Assembly: GCA_030427145.1 (NCBI GenBank)
Contig: JAUHWT010000008.1
Span: 124,001-188,000, forward strand
Reading direction: 5' to 3'
Length of the DNA stretch: 64,000 nt
From: Alphaproteobacteria bacterium
GTDB lineage: Bacteria > Pseudomonadota > Alphaproteobacteria > Rhodobacterales > Rhodobacteraceae
Of this stretch, positions 24,388 to 33,667 are shown piece by piece (positions within the stretch are counted from its first letter, which is position 1; each line of letters opens with the position of its first letter). The notes under the pieces were generated by a model. It saw only the letters and a list, made by a program, of their open reading frames with translations. It ran no database searches and had not been told where the DNA came from. A program made the translations under genes and the position numbers.

Positions 24388-25272
24388 ATGCGTCGCCTTG
24401 GAATACATTCGTTTGTCTGGACCAACGGCCAGACGCAGGACGGCCTTGAGATGGCGCTGGAGAAATCCTCCGAACACGGCTACCGGATGATCGAGTTTGC
24501 CTATCTGCGACCCGAACTGTTCGACCTCGACCGGCTCGCCAAAAAGGCACAGGACCTGGATGTCGAAATCGTTGTCACTATGGGCCTGCCTGCCGATGCG
24601 GATGTGTCGAGCGAGGATAAATCCGCAGTGGAGAAGGGTACCGCGCTCCTTGCCAACGCTGTAAAGGCCGTCCGCGATATCGGCGGCGTGCGGCTGGGCG
24701 GCATTCTGTTTTCCATGCACGGCAAATACGACACCATGCCCACCCGCGACGGCTGGATGAACAGCGCCGGAGCCATCGCGGCTACAGCCGACGTTGCCAA
24801 AGACTGCGGCGTTCAGATCGTGCTGGAAGTCGTCAACCGGTTCGAGTCCAACCTGCTGAACACCACCGCGCAGGGCCTCAAATTCATTGAGGATACCGGT
24901 CGGGACGACGTTTTCCTGCATCTCGACACGTTTCACATGAACATCGAGGAAGCGGATCCGGCCGGCGCCATTCGCATGGCCTGTGACCGGGTGGCCTATT
25001 TCCATTTCAACGAGAACTACCGTGGATACCTCGGTACTGGCACCATCAATTTTCCGCCCATTTTCGACGCGCTTGTCGACATCAACTACACCAGCGACAT
25101 CGTGTTTGAGAGCTTTTCCAGCAAGATCGTCGATGAATCCCTGTCCCGGGTCTGCGGGATTTGGCGCGATACATGGGACGACAACAATCCCCTGGCCGCC
25201 CATGCCCGAACCTTCATCGAACAAAAATGGGCCGAGGCGGTTCGGCGCCGCGAGGTAAACGCACAGTCTTGA
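24388..25272 (+). CDS. Sugar phosphate isomerase/epimerase family protein (TIM barrel)
   Basis: A 294-residue AP-endonuclease-2-fold TIM barrel of the ketose 3-epimerase class. Metal-binding residues are suggested by VLEVVNRFES (Glu), HLDTFHMNIEE (Asp/His) and the C-terminal VFESFSS (Glu). The start is the ATG at 24388, 5 bases after GGAGGAAG. In pathway terms it would epimerise or isomerise a ketose or keto-sugar derivative, perhaps together with the two SDR dehydrogenases at 26610 and 27388. Specific substrate unknown. Confidence 0.82.
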   Translation: MRRLGIHSFVWTNGQTQDGLEMALEKSSEHGYRMIEFAYLRPELFDLDRLAKKAQDLDVEIVVTMGLPADADVSSEDKSAVEKGTALLANAVKAVRDIGGVRLGGILFSMHGKYDTMPTRDGWMNSAGAIAATADVAKDCGVQIVLEVVNRFESNLLNTTAQGLKFIEDTGRDDVFLHLDTFHMNIEEADPAGAIRMACDRVAYFHFNENYRGYLGTGTINFPPIFDALVDINYTSDIVFESFSSKIVDESLSRVCGIWRDTWDDNNPLAAHARTFIEQKWAEAVRRREVNAQS

Positions 25273-25333
25273 CCTTCCCCTTGATCAAGCGTGACAGTGC
25301 CCCGGTCACAAAACCGGAACCGGGAGGTGAAGT

Positions 25334-26542
25334 GTGAACAGTGTCGCCGTGTCCACGTCATCGCCCCGCGGCATCCGGCAGAACAACGCGGTTGCGGCTC
25401 TTCAGGCGCTGTTCGCCCACCGGCGACTCAGTCGGGCGGAACTTGCACGGCATCTTGGTCTGAACCGCTCATCTTCCGGTCACATCGTCTCGGAGCTGTT
25501 TGCAAACGGGCTCGTTCGCGAGGTCGAGGAAGAGGACTTGGCCGAGAAGGGCAGGGCCAGAGCGGGCCGACCCGGCATCCTTCTGGAACTCGAACCGGAA
25601 GCTGCAGTGTTTCTCGGCATCGAAATTGGTGTCGAACACATCACCATCCTCCGCATCGACATGAACGCCACCATCCTCGACTGCCAGGTTGAGCCTTTCG
25701 ACGGGCGCGCCCTCTCCGCTAGGGACGCGGTTGTCATGGCCACACGGCGCGCACTCGCGGACCTGCCAGAGGGATTTGCCGGGAAGCTCGGAGGCTTTGG
25801 GCTCTCCGCGCCGGCGCAGCTTCAACTTGATGGTTCGGTCCGTAAGGCGCCTTTGCTGGGATGGGAGAATGTCGATCCAGTAACGTTTGCCCAGGAGGTC
25901 ATCGGCGACGATATCCCCTGCATGCTGGAGAACGAGGCCAATGCTTTTGCCTTCGGAGAAAGCTATTGCAGTCGGGAGGACCGCGCTGGTGTCACACTTT
26001 CGCTGGTCATTGAATCCGGCGTTGGCGGCGGTATTGTCATCGACGGAAGGCTTTATCGCGGCGGCCATGGCCTCGCGGGCGAGATCGGACACCTGCCGAT
26101 GCGCGACGGCATGGAACTGGAACAGCTGATTGGCCTTGACCATCTGCTTCAACGGCATCGTGCCACGAGCGGAAATCCCGATCCCGCTCTGAAGGATTTC
26201 TTGGAAAAAGTGCGCGACGGAGACACCGAAGCCGTTGGAATTGCCAGACTCTGGGCCATGGATCTTGCCGCAGCGATCATGGCGGCAGGGCGACTGATTG
26301 ATCCCGACCGTATCGTGCTCGGCGGGTCCCTGGCCGCGCTTTTCCCGCTGGTCGCGGATGAGGTGAGGGATCACATCGGGACGAACCAGGCACCCGGCTT
26401 CCCCGTGCCGGAAATTTCCGTGCATGAGGCGGCCGAGGCCGGTTCGGCCTACGGGGCCGCCTGTATGCTGCACCAGCGTTTCATGTCCCTGGAAAACCGC
26501 GCCCTGATGGAACGGCTGGAGGAAAAAGCCGCCCGCACCTGA
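25334..26542 (+). CDS. ROK family transcriptional regulator (NagC/XylR type)
   Basis: A 402-residue regulator with a GTG start preceded by GGGAGGTG. Residues about 15-75 form a MarR-like winged helix (LSRAELARHLGLNRSSSGHIVSELFANGLV); the rest is the ROK sugar-kinase-like fold (LENEANAFAFGE; SGVGGGIVIDG; GLAGEIGHLPM). The zinc-binding CxCGxxGC segment that normally follows GEIGH is absent: the sequence runs straight into RDGMELEQLIG. It is probably a sugar-responsive repressor of the epimerase/SDR genes, with the palindrome at 24325 as candidate site. Confidence 0.86.
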   Translation: MNSVAVSTSSPRGIRQNNAVAALQALFAHRRLSRAELARHLGLNRSSSGHIVSELFANGLVREVEEEDLAEKGRARAGRPGILLELEPEAAVFLGIEIGVEHITILRIDMNATILDCQVEPFDGRALSARDAVVMATRRALADLPEGFAGKLGGFGLSAPAQLQLDGSVRKAPLLGWENVDPVTFAQEVIGDDIPCMLENEANAFAFGESYCSREDRAGVTLSLVIESGVGGGIVIDGRLYRGGHGLAGEIGHLPMRDGMELEQLIGLDHLLQRHRATSGNPDPALKDFLEKVRDGDTEAVGIARLWAMDLAAAIMAAGRLIDPDRIVLGGSLAALFPLVADEVRDHIGTNQAPGFPVPEISVHEAAEAGSAYGAACMLHQRFMSLENRALMERLEEKAART

Positions 26543-26609
26543 AACAACCAAAATCAAAACCGTCTTCAACACGTCCGGACGGCGAAACAAAAAACTTTTG
26601 GAGGATCGA

Positions 26610-27368
26610 ATGTCGCTCGAAAAATTCCGCCTTGATGGCAAGGTCGCGCTGGTTACCGGCGGCAACCGGGGCATCGGCCTCGCCATCGCACAGATCTTCG
26701 GCGAGGCGGGCGCCAGGGTCGTGATCTCCGGCCGGACCCGAACCGACGCGGTGGACGAACTTTGCGCCGATGAGAATTACGACTGGGTACAGGGTGACGT
26801 GACCGATCCGTCCACCCCCGACCGCATCGTGGCCGCCACCCTGGAGCGCTTTGGTGCACTGGACATCCTCGTCAACAATGCCGGAATAGCGGATGACGGG
26901 AACTTCCATGAATTCGACGATGAGCGCCTGGCGGCCATCACGGACACGAATTTCACGGCCCCGTTTCGCATCGCCCGGTCGGCGGTCCAACCCATGCTTG
27001 AGCAGGGCGGGGGCGTGATCCTGAACATCGGCTCGATCTCCGCTTACGTGGCGAACAAGCCTCAGCTTCAGGTCGCCTACAATGCCTCAAAAGCCGCCGT
27101 GCACCAGATGTCCCGCGTCATGGCCTATGAATACGCGGACCGAGGCATCCGTGTGAACGCGTTGGCTCCGGGATATGTGGTGAGCGACATGACCAAAGGT
27201 GGAATTGCCAAAGAAGACTGGAACCGGGTCTGGACGGAGAACACACCGATGGGTCGCTTTGCCCAACCGGAGGAAATGGCCACCTGCGCCCTGTTCCTCT
27301 GTTCCCCGGCATCGAGCTACGTGACCGGGACCGTTCTCTCCGCAGATGGCGGCTATACAACACATTGA
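26610..27368 (+). CDS. SDR family NAD(P)-dependent oxidoreductase
   Basis: A 252-residue classical short-chain dehydrogenase. The cofactor motif TGGNRGIG lies at 16-23, NNAG at 89-92, and the catalytic Ser142-Tyr157-Lys161 set is complete. The ATG at 26610 follows GGAGGAT. A C-terminal GYTTH ending is normal for 3-oxoacyl-ACP-reductase-like sugar or polyol dehydrogenases. It is immediately followed by a second SDR, and the pair probably performs consecutive oxidations or reductions in the sugar pathway of the epimerase. Substrate not deducible. Confidence 0.85.
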   Translation: MSLEKFRLDGKVALVTGGNRGIGLAIAQIFGEAGARVVISGRTRTDAVDELCADENYDWVQGDVTDPSTPDRIVAATLERFGALDILVNNAGIADDGNFHEFDDERLAAITDTNFTAPFRIARSAVQPMLEQGGGVILNIGSISAYVANKPQLQVAYNASKAAVHQMSRVMAYEYADRGIRVNALAPGYVVSDMTKGGIAKEDWNRVWTENTPMGRFAQPEEMATCALFLCSPASSYVTGTVLSADGGYTTH

Positions 27369-27387
27369 CCGAACGAAGGGGGCCGTC

Positions 27388-28125
27388 ATGTCGGAAGGCG
27401 AGTACACAGGAAAAACCGTTCTGATCACCGGCGCAGCTGGCGGGATCGGAACCGCAATGGCCAAAGCCTACGCCGGAGCCGGTGCGTCGCTCGCTTTTGT
27501 GGATATCGCTGACTGTACCGGGATTTGCGATGACCTCCCAGGCAGCCATTCCGCATGGCAGCTCGACATCAGCGATCCGGATGCAATCGAGGCCACCGTG
27601 TCCGAAATCGGTGGGCGCATGGGCATTGACGTTCTGATCAACAACGCCGGGTTTGGCGTCGTGGGGGCGGCAGATACATTTTCGGTGGAGGAATGGGACC
27701 GGACACTGAAGATAAACCTGCGCGGTCCGTGGCTCATGTCCCGCGCCGCACTGCCATATTTGAAGGCTTCAGGAAGCGGCAGAATTGTCAATATCGCCTC
27801 CCAGGCCGGAGTGATTGCACTCCTTGAACATGCAGCCTACGGCGCGAGCAAAGCCGGGTTGATCAACCTGACCAAAGTGCTCGCCATCGAATGGGCCAAA
27901 TATGGCATCACGGTAAATGCAGTCTCACCCACGGTCGTCGAAACCCCCATGGCCCTTGTCGGCTGGGCAGGCGAAAAAGGCGAGAAAGCGAGGCAGGAAA
28001 TTCCGGTAGGCCGCTTCGCCCGCCCGGATGAAATCGCATCGGCCGCCATGTATCTGTCCTCGGCCCAGGCGGGCATCGTGACCGGAGAAAATCTTGTGGT
28101 GGATGGAGGCTTCACCATTCGCTAA
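27388..28125 (+). CDS. SDR family NAD(P)-dependent oxidoreductase
   Basis: A 245-residue short-chain dehydrogenase with TGAAGGIG (14-21), NNAG (85-88) and the catalytic Ser138-Tyr151-Lys155. The start at 27388 follows GAAGGGGG, 19 bp after the preceding SDR stop; an earlier in-frame start would overlap that gene. ADDS: the acidic residue Asp39 after the second beta strand (FVDIAD) suggests NAD+ preference over NADP+. It is probably cotranscribed with the upstream SDR. Confidence 0.85.
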   Translation: MSEGEYTGKTVLITGAAGGIGTAMAKAYAGAGASLAFVDIADCTGICDDLPGSHSAWQLDISDPDAIEATVSEIGGRMGIDVLINNAGFGVVGAADTFSVEEWDRTLKINLRGPWLMSRAALPYLKASGSGRIVNIASQAGVIALLEHAAYGASKAGLINLTKVLAIEWAKYGITVNAVSPTVVETPMALVGWAGEKGEKARQEIPVGRFARPDEIASAAMYLSSAQAGIVTGENLVVDGGFTIR

Positions 28126-28207
28126 AGGCGTTCCCTCGACTCCGAAAATCAGCCACTATGGACCGGTGTTGGGCGGCACGTGTCGTCCCGTAGAGTGACG
28201 AGGCAGC

Positions 28208-29434
28208 ATGTACGGTTCCAGAGCCAATATCAGACAGATGATCGAGGCGGTTCGGGCCAGCTACTGGTTTATCCCCGCGACTCTCGTCCTTCTTTCCATT
28301 GGCATGTCGGAACTGACGCAGTGGATCGACCGCAACCCGGACATCATGCCCTTCGATGTCGCCCAATCCATGATCAACACCAAAGCTGACGGAGCACGCT
28401 CAACCATGGCCGTAATTGCCCAGTCTATCATCGGTGTGACCGGGGTCATGTTCTCCATCACCATGGTGGCGGTGTCCTTCGCATCGGGACAGTTCGGTCC
28501 GCGTCTGATCGGAAATTTCATGCGGGACCGCGGCAACCAGTGGAGCCTCGGCGTGCTGATCGCGACCTTCGTGTATTCGCTGCTGATCCTTGGCGCCATC
28601 CATAACGAAGGATCAAATGGCGCGGAGACATTCGTGCCACAGTATTCCATTCTGGTGGCACTCACCATGACCCTGCTGTCGGTGGCGATGCTCATCTATT
28701 ACGTGCATCACGTCCCGGAAACCATTAATGTTTCGAACATTTCCGCCACTTTGGGGAAGCGTTTCAGCGAGGATATCCGAATTCAGATCGACCGGGACCC
28801 CGGCTCGCACGACACCGGACGGCACCCCAGACCGCATCACAGCGTCAGCACCCCGATCAAACCGGCGGCGTCCGGCTATGTCCAAAACATGGACTTCGGG
28901 ACGCTTAGCACCATGGCCAAAGACAACGACTGGACCATCGACATAGGCTCTGACGTCGGCGGGTTCGTAAACTTGCATCATCCCATCTGCATCGTCCACT
29001 CGGGCGAGGAACTGGATGAGGACACGATAGCCAGGGTCCAGTCCAACATGGCAATCGGGGACCAGCGCTCGGAAACTCAGGATGTCATTTTCCTCGTCGA
29101 TCAGCTGGTGGAGATGATTGGCCGCGCATTGTCACCTGGCATCAACGACCCCTTCACCGCGATCAACTGTCTCAACTGGCTTGAGGCTGGATTGAGCGAT
29201 GCGCTGAACTACAACGGCGGCCTGCATCCCGTGAAGTTTGAACGCATCAACTATCGCAGCCTCGATTTCGACCAGCTCGTCGATTCGGGTCTGGTCGCGT
29301 CGGCCCCGTACTGCCGCGACGACCCGCTTGCCCGCAGCCGGTGGCGGAAATGTGTGGACAGGCTCACAGTGCTGGCGGAGGAGGCGGGCAACGCACCGGC
29401 CCTCGAACGTCTTGGCGGGCTGGAACGCCCGTAG
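28208..29434 (+). CDS. DUF2254 family integral membrane protein
   Basis: A 408-residue membrane protein. It has four hydrophobic segments in the N-terminal half (about residues 15-35, 70-95, 115-140, 145-170) followed by a soluble region of more than 200 residues with the DUF2254 pattern (DFGTLSTMAKDNDW; LVEMIGRALSPGINDPFTAINCLNWL). The family is widespread and uncharacterised; a role in ion balance or envelope integrity is possible. It is monocistronic between the SDR genes and the MoxR operon. Confidence 0.8.
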   Translation: MYGSRANIRQMIEAVRASYWFIPATLVLLSIGMSELTQWIDRNPDIMPFDVAQSMINTKADGARSTMAVIAQSIIGVTGVMFSITMVAVSFASGQFGPRLIGNFMRDRGNQWSLGVLIATFVYSLLILGAIHNEGSNGAETFVPQYSILVALTMTLLSVAMLIYYVHHVPETINVSNISATLGKRFSEDIRIQIDRDPGSHDTGRHPRPHHSVSTPIKPAASGYVQNMDFGTLSTMAKDNDWTIDIGSDVGGFVNLHHPICIVHSGEELDEDTIARVQSNMAIGDQRSETQDVIFLVDQLVEMIGRALSPGINDPFTAINCLNWLEAGLSDALNYNGGLHPVKFERINYRSLDFDQLVDSGLVASAPYCRDDPLARSRWRKCVDRLTVLAEEAGNAPALERLGGLERP

Positions 29435-29558
29435 GTAGCGGCGCGCCAGCCCAAACTCTGTTACACGCTTGTCGCACCAGTGCCGACCATGGGCTATATG
29501 GCAACAGCCCGGCAATTTGCCCTAACCTGTCCCAAAAGCCTTTGGGAGGAGGTGCGGT

Positions 29559-30518
29559 TTGGACGACATGGTCGCCGGAAAGGCAGGGGCAGAGATAGCC
29601 CGGCTGATCGACAGGCTGGAAGCCGGCCTGATCGGAAGCGAAGCCCTCATTGAACGTCTGGTGATTGGACTTTTGACCGGAGGTCATCTGCTGATTGAAG
29701 GTGCGCCGGGCCTCGCAAAAACCCGTGCGGTCCGCATGCTCAGCGATGCGGTGACGGGCGATTTTGCCCGCATTCAATGTACCCCGGACCTGCTGCCCTC
29801 TGACCTTACCGGGACGGATGTCTACGTGCCCGAAACCGGATCCTTTTCTTTCTCGAAAGGTCCTGTATTTCACAACCTCGTCCTCGTCGATGAGATCAAC
29901 CGGGCGCCGCCAAAGGTCCAGTCGGCGCTACTGGAAGCCATGGCCGAACATCAGGTCACCAGCGGTGGCACCACCTGGGCCCTTCCCGATCCCTTCATTG
30001 TTGCGGCCACCCAAAACCCGATTGAACACGAGGGAACCTTCCCCCTCCCGGAGGCCCAACTCGACCGGTTCATGCTGCATGTCCTGCTTAAACAGCCGGA
30101 CCTGGAGACCGAACGCCGTATTCTGGATCTGGTGGAGAGGGAAAGCCGGGAACCTGTCGGTAAGCCGTCCGGTGTCAGCCTCGACAGTATCAGGGAGGCT
30201 CGCAAAAAGGTTTTCGACGTCCATCTCTCGCCGGCGCTGCGCGACTTTATTGTCCGGATTGTGGTGTCCACACGAACCCCTCCGTTCAGTCACGAGATCG
30301 AACATGCCGTGTCGCCACGTGGCTCCATAGCGCTTGCAACCGCTGCCAAGGCACGGGCCTTCATGTCCGGCCGGGACCACGCTTTGCCGGAGGATGTCAC
30401 CGCCCTGGCTGCGGATGCGCTTTCACACCGGATGGTGCTGACCTGGAAGGCCACGTCCGAGGGGCGCACCGCGCGTATGGTGGTACGCGACATACTGGCG
30501 GCTACGGAACCGCTTTGA
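29559..30518 (+). CDS. MoxR family AAA+ ATPase (MxaR-like)
   Basis: A 319-residue AAA+ ATPase with a TTG start six bases after GGGAGGAGG (an ATG at 29568 is the alternative). Walker A is GAPGLAKT, Walker B VLVDEINRAPP, sensor 1 ATQNPIEHEGTFPLPEAQLDRF. MoxR proteins act with VWA-domain partners as metal-insertion or folding chaperones. In methylotrophs MxaR with MxaS/A/C/K/L is needed for Ca2+ insertion into MxaF methanol dehydrogenase. This gene heads a seven-gene operon of exactly that type, near a lanthanide-type xoxF. Confidence 0.88.
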   Translation: MDDMVAGKAGAEIARLIDRLEAGLIGSEALIERLVIGLLTGGHLLIEGAPGLAKTRAVRMLSDAVTGDFARIQCTPDLLPSDLTGTDVYVPETGSFSFSKGPVFHNLVLVDEINRAPPKVQSALLEAMAEHQVTSGGTTWALPDPFIVAATQNPIEHEGTFPLPEAQLDRFMLHVLLKQPDLETERRILDLVERESREPVGKPSGVSLDSIREARKKVFDVHLSPALRDFIVRIVVSTRTPPFSHEIEHAVSPRGSIALATAAKARAFMSGRDHALPEDVTALAADALSHRMVLTWKATSEGRTARMVVRDILAATEPL

Positions 30519-31399
30519 TGGTTTCCTCCAACGACAGCAACGGTGTTCAGGTGGACGCTGACGCGTTGATCGCGCAACGTGCCTTCGTGCTCGATCAGGA
30601 CCGCTCCGATCCCGCAATCAGCGCACTGCCGGGCGGCTTCGCAATTCGAAGACGTGGCAATGGCCAGGTCGTGTCCGACAGCCGGGCCTATGTCAGCGGA
30701 GATGACATCCGCCACGTGGACCGGGGCGCGACCGCACGCACGGGCTCGCTGCACATCCGGACCTTCCACGAAGAGCGCGACCGCGTCACGTTTCTCGTCG
30801 CCGATTTTCGCCCATCGATGCTATGGGGTATGCGTCGGGCGTTTCGCTCCGTGGCGGCTGCGGAAAGCCTCGCCCGCCTGGGATGGCAGGCCGTTGAGAC
30901 CGGCGGGCGTGTGGGTCTCATGGCAATCACGTCCAGCGAAACGGTTTTCGTTCCGAGCCGTGGACGGACTGCCGGGATGCTGGCGGTGATCGGGGGACTG
31001 GTGAAGGCACACGCAATTGCACTCGATACCATGACCGCCAATCCGCTGGAGCCATCGCTGGACCAGGCCTTGGCCGCTCTGCCGCGGGTGGTACCACGGG
31101 GCAGCGCCGTGATCGTGGCAAGTGGCCTCGACACACGCGGCCCAAACTTTGCCGCAGCCGTAGGAAACGCGGGCCGCAACCGCGATTTGAGATTCATGAT
31201 AATCGAGGACCGCGTCCTCTGGGACCTTCCACGAGGCAAATACCCCACCATCGGTCAGGACGGTAAACGCAGGGCATCCTGGTTCGCCGGTGGCAAAAAC
31301 CGTGCCGAAAATGACGACGCCGCCCTCGCAGGCTTTCCCGTTGTCCGGGTAGATGCGGGCTCGCCAGTCAGCAACGACATTCTGCCGCTCGCGGGGTAG
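30518..31399 (+). CDS. DUF58 domain protein (MxaS-like)
   Basis: A 293-residue soluble protein with the DUF58 core (YVSGDDIRHVDRGATARTG, near residue 60) and a VWA-like fold in the second half. The ATG at 30518 overlaps the MoxR stop (TGATG). DUF58 proteins are the standard partners of MoxR ATPases; MxaS is the methanol-oxidation representative. It probably binds a substrate protein or the VWA subunits encoded downstream. Confidence 0.82.
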   Translation: MVSSNDSNGVQVDADALIAQRAFVLDQDRSDPAISALPGGFAIRRRGNGQVVSDSRAYVSGDDIRHVDRGATARTGSLHIRTFHEERDRVTFLVADFRPSMLWGMRRAFRSVAAAESLARLGWQAVETGGRVGLMAITSSETVFVPSRGRTAGMLAVIGGLVKAHAIALDTMTANPLEPSLDQALAALPRVVPRGSAVIVASGLDTRGPNFAAAVGNAGRNRDLRFMIIEDRVLWDLPRGKYPTIGQDGKRRASWFAGGKNRAENDDAALAGFPVVRVDAGSPVSNDILPLAG

Positions 31400-31402
31400 G
31401 GC

Positions 31403-31792
31403 ATGGCGGATCAGGCGATGACCCACGAGGAAATGCTGGCGGCCCTGCGCGATATCCGGCTGCCCGCCACGGCCGAGGGTGGCCTGCTGGCCGAATGCCT
31501 TGTCGCCATCGGGATTGGCCTGCTCATTGCCTATGCGCTCCACATGCTCATCAGGCCATTCATCGGAAGCCGCAAATCCGACGTACCACCCGAAACAATC
31601 GGAGATCGCATCACCCGATTGCGCAGCGCGCCGCCGCAGGACCGTGCCGTCGCTCTTCTGCATCTCGTCCGACAACACAACCAGGACGCCTATCACCACC
31701 TGAAGGGTGACCTTTACCGCAGGAATGGCACACCCACTGATTTCCAAAAACTTGAGGCCGCCCTCGATCCGGCACAGGTGGTGCATGGCTGA
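31403..31792 (+). CDS. Small single-pass membrane protein, DUF4381-like
   Basis: A 129-residue protein with one membrane helix (AECLVAIGIGLLIAYALHML, about residues 29-48) followed by a cytoplasmic tail with a helical region (ITRLRSAPPQDRAVALLHLV). It resembles the DUF4381 components of MoxR/VWA operons. It lies 3 bp after the DUF58 gene and overlaps the next VWA gene by 8 bp. It is probably a membrane anchor for the chaperone complex. Family assignment is moderate. Confidence 0.65.
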   Translation: MADQAMTHEEMLAALRDIRLPATAEGGLLAECLVAIGIGLLIAYALHMLIRPFIGSRKSDVPPETIGDRITRLRSAPPQDRAVALLHLVRQHNQDAYHHLKGDLYRRNGTPTDFQKLEAALDPAQVVHG

Positions 31793-32744
31793 CCTAAGCT
31801 TCGCCAGTCCCCTGTACCTTGTGCTGCTGGCGTTGCCGCCCCTGATCTTCCGTTTGGCACCCGCCTCGGCCAGCGGAGGGATCGCATTGCGCGTTCCGGA
31901 GGGCGTTCGCGCACATCTGGAAACCTCCGGGGGAGATAGCAACCGAAGCTTTTTGAAACGATTCGGACCGGCCTACCTGATCTGGTTTCTGATGGTTATG
32001 GCACTTGCCGGGCCGCGCCAGGTCGCACCGACCGAAGCCCTTCCGGTGTCGGGGCGCGATCTTATGCTTGCACTGGACCTTTCCGGCTCAATGGTGCGTG
32101 AGGATTTTTTCCTTGAGGGCCAAACAGTCACGCGCCTCGACGCCCTGCGCGAGGTTGGAGCGAACTTCGTTCGTAGGCGGGGCGGCGACCGGGTCGGTCT
32201 TGTTGTCTTCGGATCGGAAGCCTACGTTGCCGCGTCACCAAGCCATGACGTCAATGCCGTAGCGGACGCGGTCGAGAGCATGGTCATCGGAATTTCCGGA
32301 CGGGCAACCAACATCGGCGATGCCATAGGCATATCCCTGAAACGGCTGGAAAACTCCGACGCCGAGACAAAAGTCATCATCCTGCTTTCCGACGGCGAGA
32401 GCAACGCGGGCGACGTGACACCTACGGATGTCGCCAAGCTGGCAAGGGACATGAACGTCAAAATCCATACCATAGCCATGGGACCACGGGACCTTGCGAC
32501 ATCCCCAGGCGAGCGTGGAGCCGTGGATGCCAAGACCCTCGAGACAATAGCCATGCTCAGTGGCGGTGAAATGTTTCGGGTCCAAACCACTGAGGATCTC
32601 ATCAGCGTGACCGACGCAATCAACGCGCTGGAACCCACTGCCCGCGCGGGCCTTGCCGCCGAAATTTACCGCGAACTGTGGATATACCCGGCTTTCGCCG
32701 CTGCTCTGGGGTGCCTCTGGCTTGGATGGCGGGAGGTCGCATGA
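31785..32744 (+). CDS. VWA-domain membrane protein (MxaC-like / BatA-type)
   Basis: A 319-residue membrane protein. It has two N-terminal hydrophobic segments (LYLVLLALPPLIF; YLIWFLMVMALAG), a von Willebrand A domain with an intact MIDAS motif DLSGS, and a C-terminal membrane helix near 295-315. The start at 31785 overlaps the preceding stop by 8 bp. It resembles BatA and MxaC, partners of MoxR ATPases in metal insertion; it overlaps the second VWA gene by 4 bp. Confidence 0.82.
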   Translation: MADLSFASPLYLVLLALPPLIFRLAPASASGGIALRVPEGVRAHLETSGGDSNRSFLKRFGPAYLIWFLMVMALAGPRQVAPTEALPVSGRDLMLALDLSGSMVREDFFLEGQTVTRLDALREVGANFVRRRGGDRVGLVVFGSEAYVAASPSHDVNAVADAVESMVIGISGRATNIGDAIGISLKRLENSDAETKVIILLSDGESNAGDVTPTDVAKLARDMNVKIHTIAMGPRDLATSPGERGAVDAKTLETIAMLSGGEMFRVQTTEDLISVTDAINALEPTARAGLAAEIYRELWIYPAFAAALGCLWLGWREVA

Positions 32745-33667
32745 GCGTCATTTCAGACATGACGCTTCTCCGGCCCTGGTGGTCTCTGGCCGCGCTACTC
32801 GCACTGGTGTTTGCACTTGTGACAAGCCGCCGCCGCAAATCCGCTGGCGACTGGGGCCGCACCATCGACCCGCATCTTCTTGCAGCCATGGCCGCCCTCG
32901 GTCGTCTCGATACCGGTGCGAGGACATGGGCGGGCATGGCGCCCTTCGCTGCCGCCGGTCTGATCGCTCTGTGCCTCACCGGACCGGCCCTGAACAGAGG
33001 AGAAGGGACCACCTTTCGCAATCTTGACGGTGTTGTTCTTGTCGTCGACGTGTCTGCCTCGATGACCCGCGACGACACCTGGCCTGCAACGGTGACCATG
33101 GCCCATGCCGCGTTAAAGTCGTTAAGTACCCGCCCGGCCGGTCTGATCGTCTATGCCGGCGACAGCTACGTGGCCTCTGCCCTCACCACCGACCATGTGC
33201 AGCTTGGCCAGACCATAGCCCTCCTGGAGGACGGCGTCGTTCCAGACAGGGGCAATCGCCCGGCACTCGCTCTGACTCAGGCCGCAGACATGCTTTCGGA
33301 GGCAAACATGCTTCATGGGCAGGTGATCCTGTTCACCGACGGTGACGGCCTGTCCGCCGAGGCCCTCCATGCGGTCGCGCAAATAGACGACCTGAACGGA
33401 CGGGTGGATGTCGTCCACGCACCCACCACCGTTTCACCCCAACCAGCCACATCTGCTGCGCAGCTTGAAACCCTCGCCGCCGCCGGGGGCGGGCACTACT
33501 ACACCATCAATCAAACCGCTGAGATTATGGCCGACCTTGAGGCAAACGGACGGCAGCTGCTTGAGAGGCAGAATTTCCAGCTACAGCTTTGGACGGACTA
33601 CGGACGCCATTTACTTCTGCTGGCGCTAATCCCCGTCGCGCTGCTGTTCCGGAGAGACGCGTCATGA
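32741..33667 (+). CDS. VWA-domain membrane protein (MxaL-like / BatB-type)
   Basis: A 308-residue membrane protein with N-terminal helices (WWSLAALLALVFALVTS; FAAAGLIALCLTG), a VWA domain with MIDAS motif DVSAS and a C-terminal helix (LLLLALIPVALLF). The start overlaps the upstream stop (ATGA). With the previous gene it gives the paired-VWA arrangement of MxaC/MxaL. Overlaps the next gene by 4 bp, so the operon is tightly coupled. Confidence 0.82.
   Translation: MSVISDMTLLRPWWSLAALLALVFALVTSRRRKSAGDWGRTIDPHLLAAMAALGRLDTGARTWAGMAPFAAAGLIALCLTGPALNRGEGTTFRNLDGVVLVVDVSASMTRDDTWPATVTMAHAALKSLSTRPAGLIVYAGDSYVASALTTDHVQLGQTIALLEDGVVPDRGNRPALALTQAADMLSEANMLHGQVILFTDGDGLSAEALHAVAQIDDLNGRVDVVHAPTTVSPQPATSAAQLETLAAAGGGHYYTINQTAEIMADLEANGRQLLERQNFQLQLWTDYGRHLLLLALIPVALLFRRDAS

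Noticed and set aside
26572..26581. 10-bp palindrome CGTCCGGACG before the first SDR
   Set aside because: GC-rich short palindromes are common by chance here and it is not repeated at related promoters.
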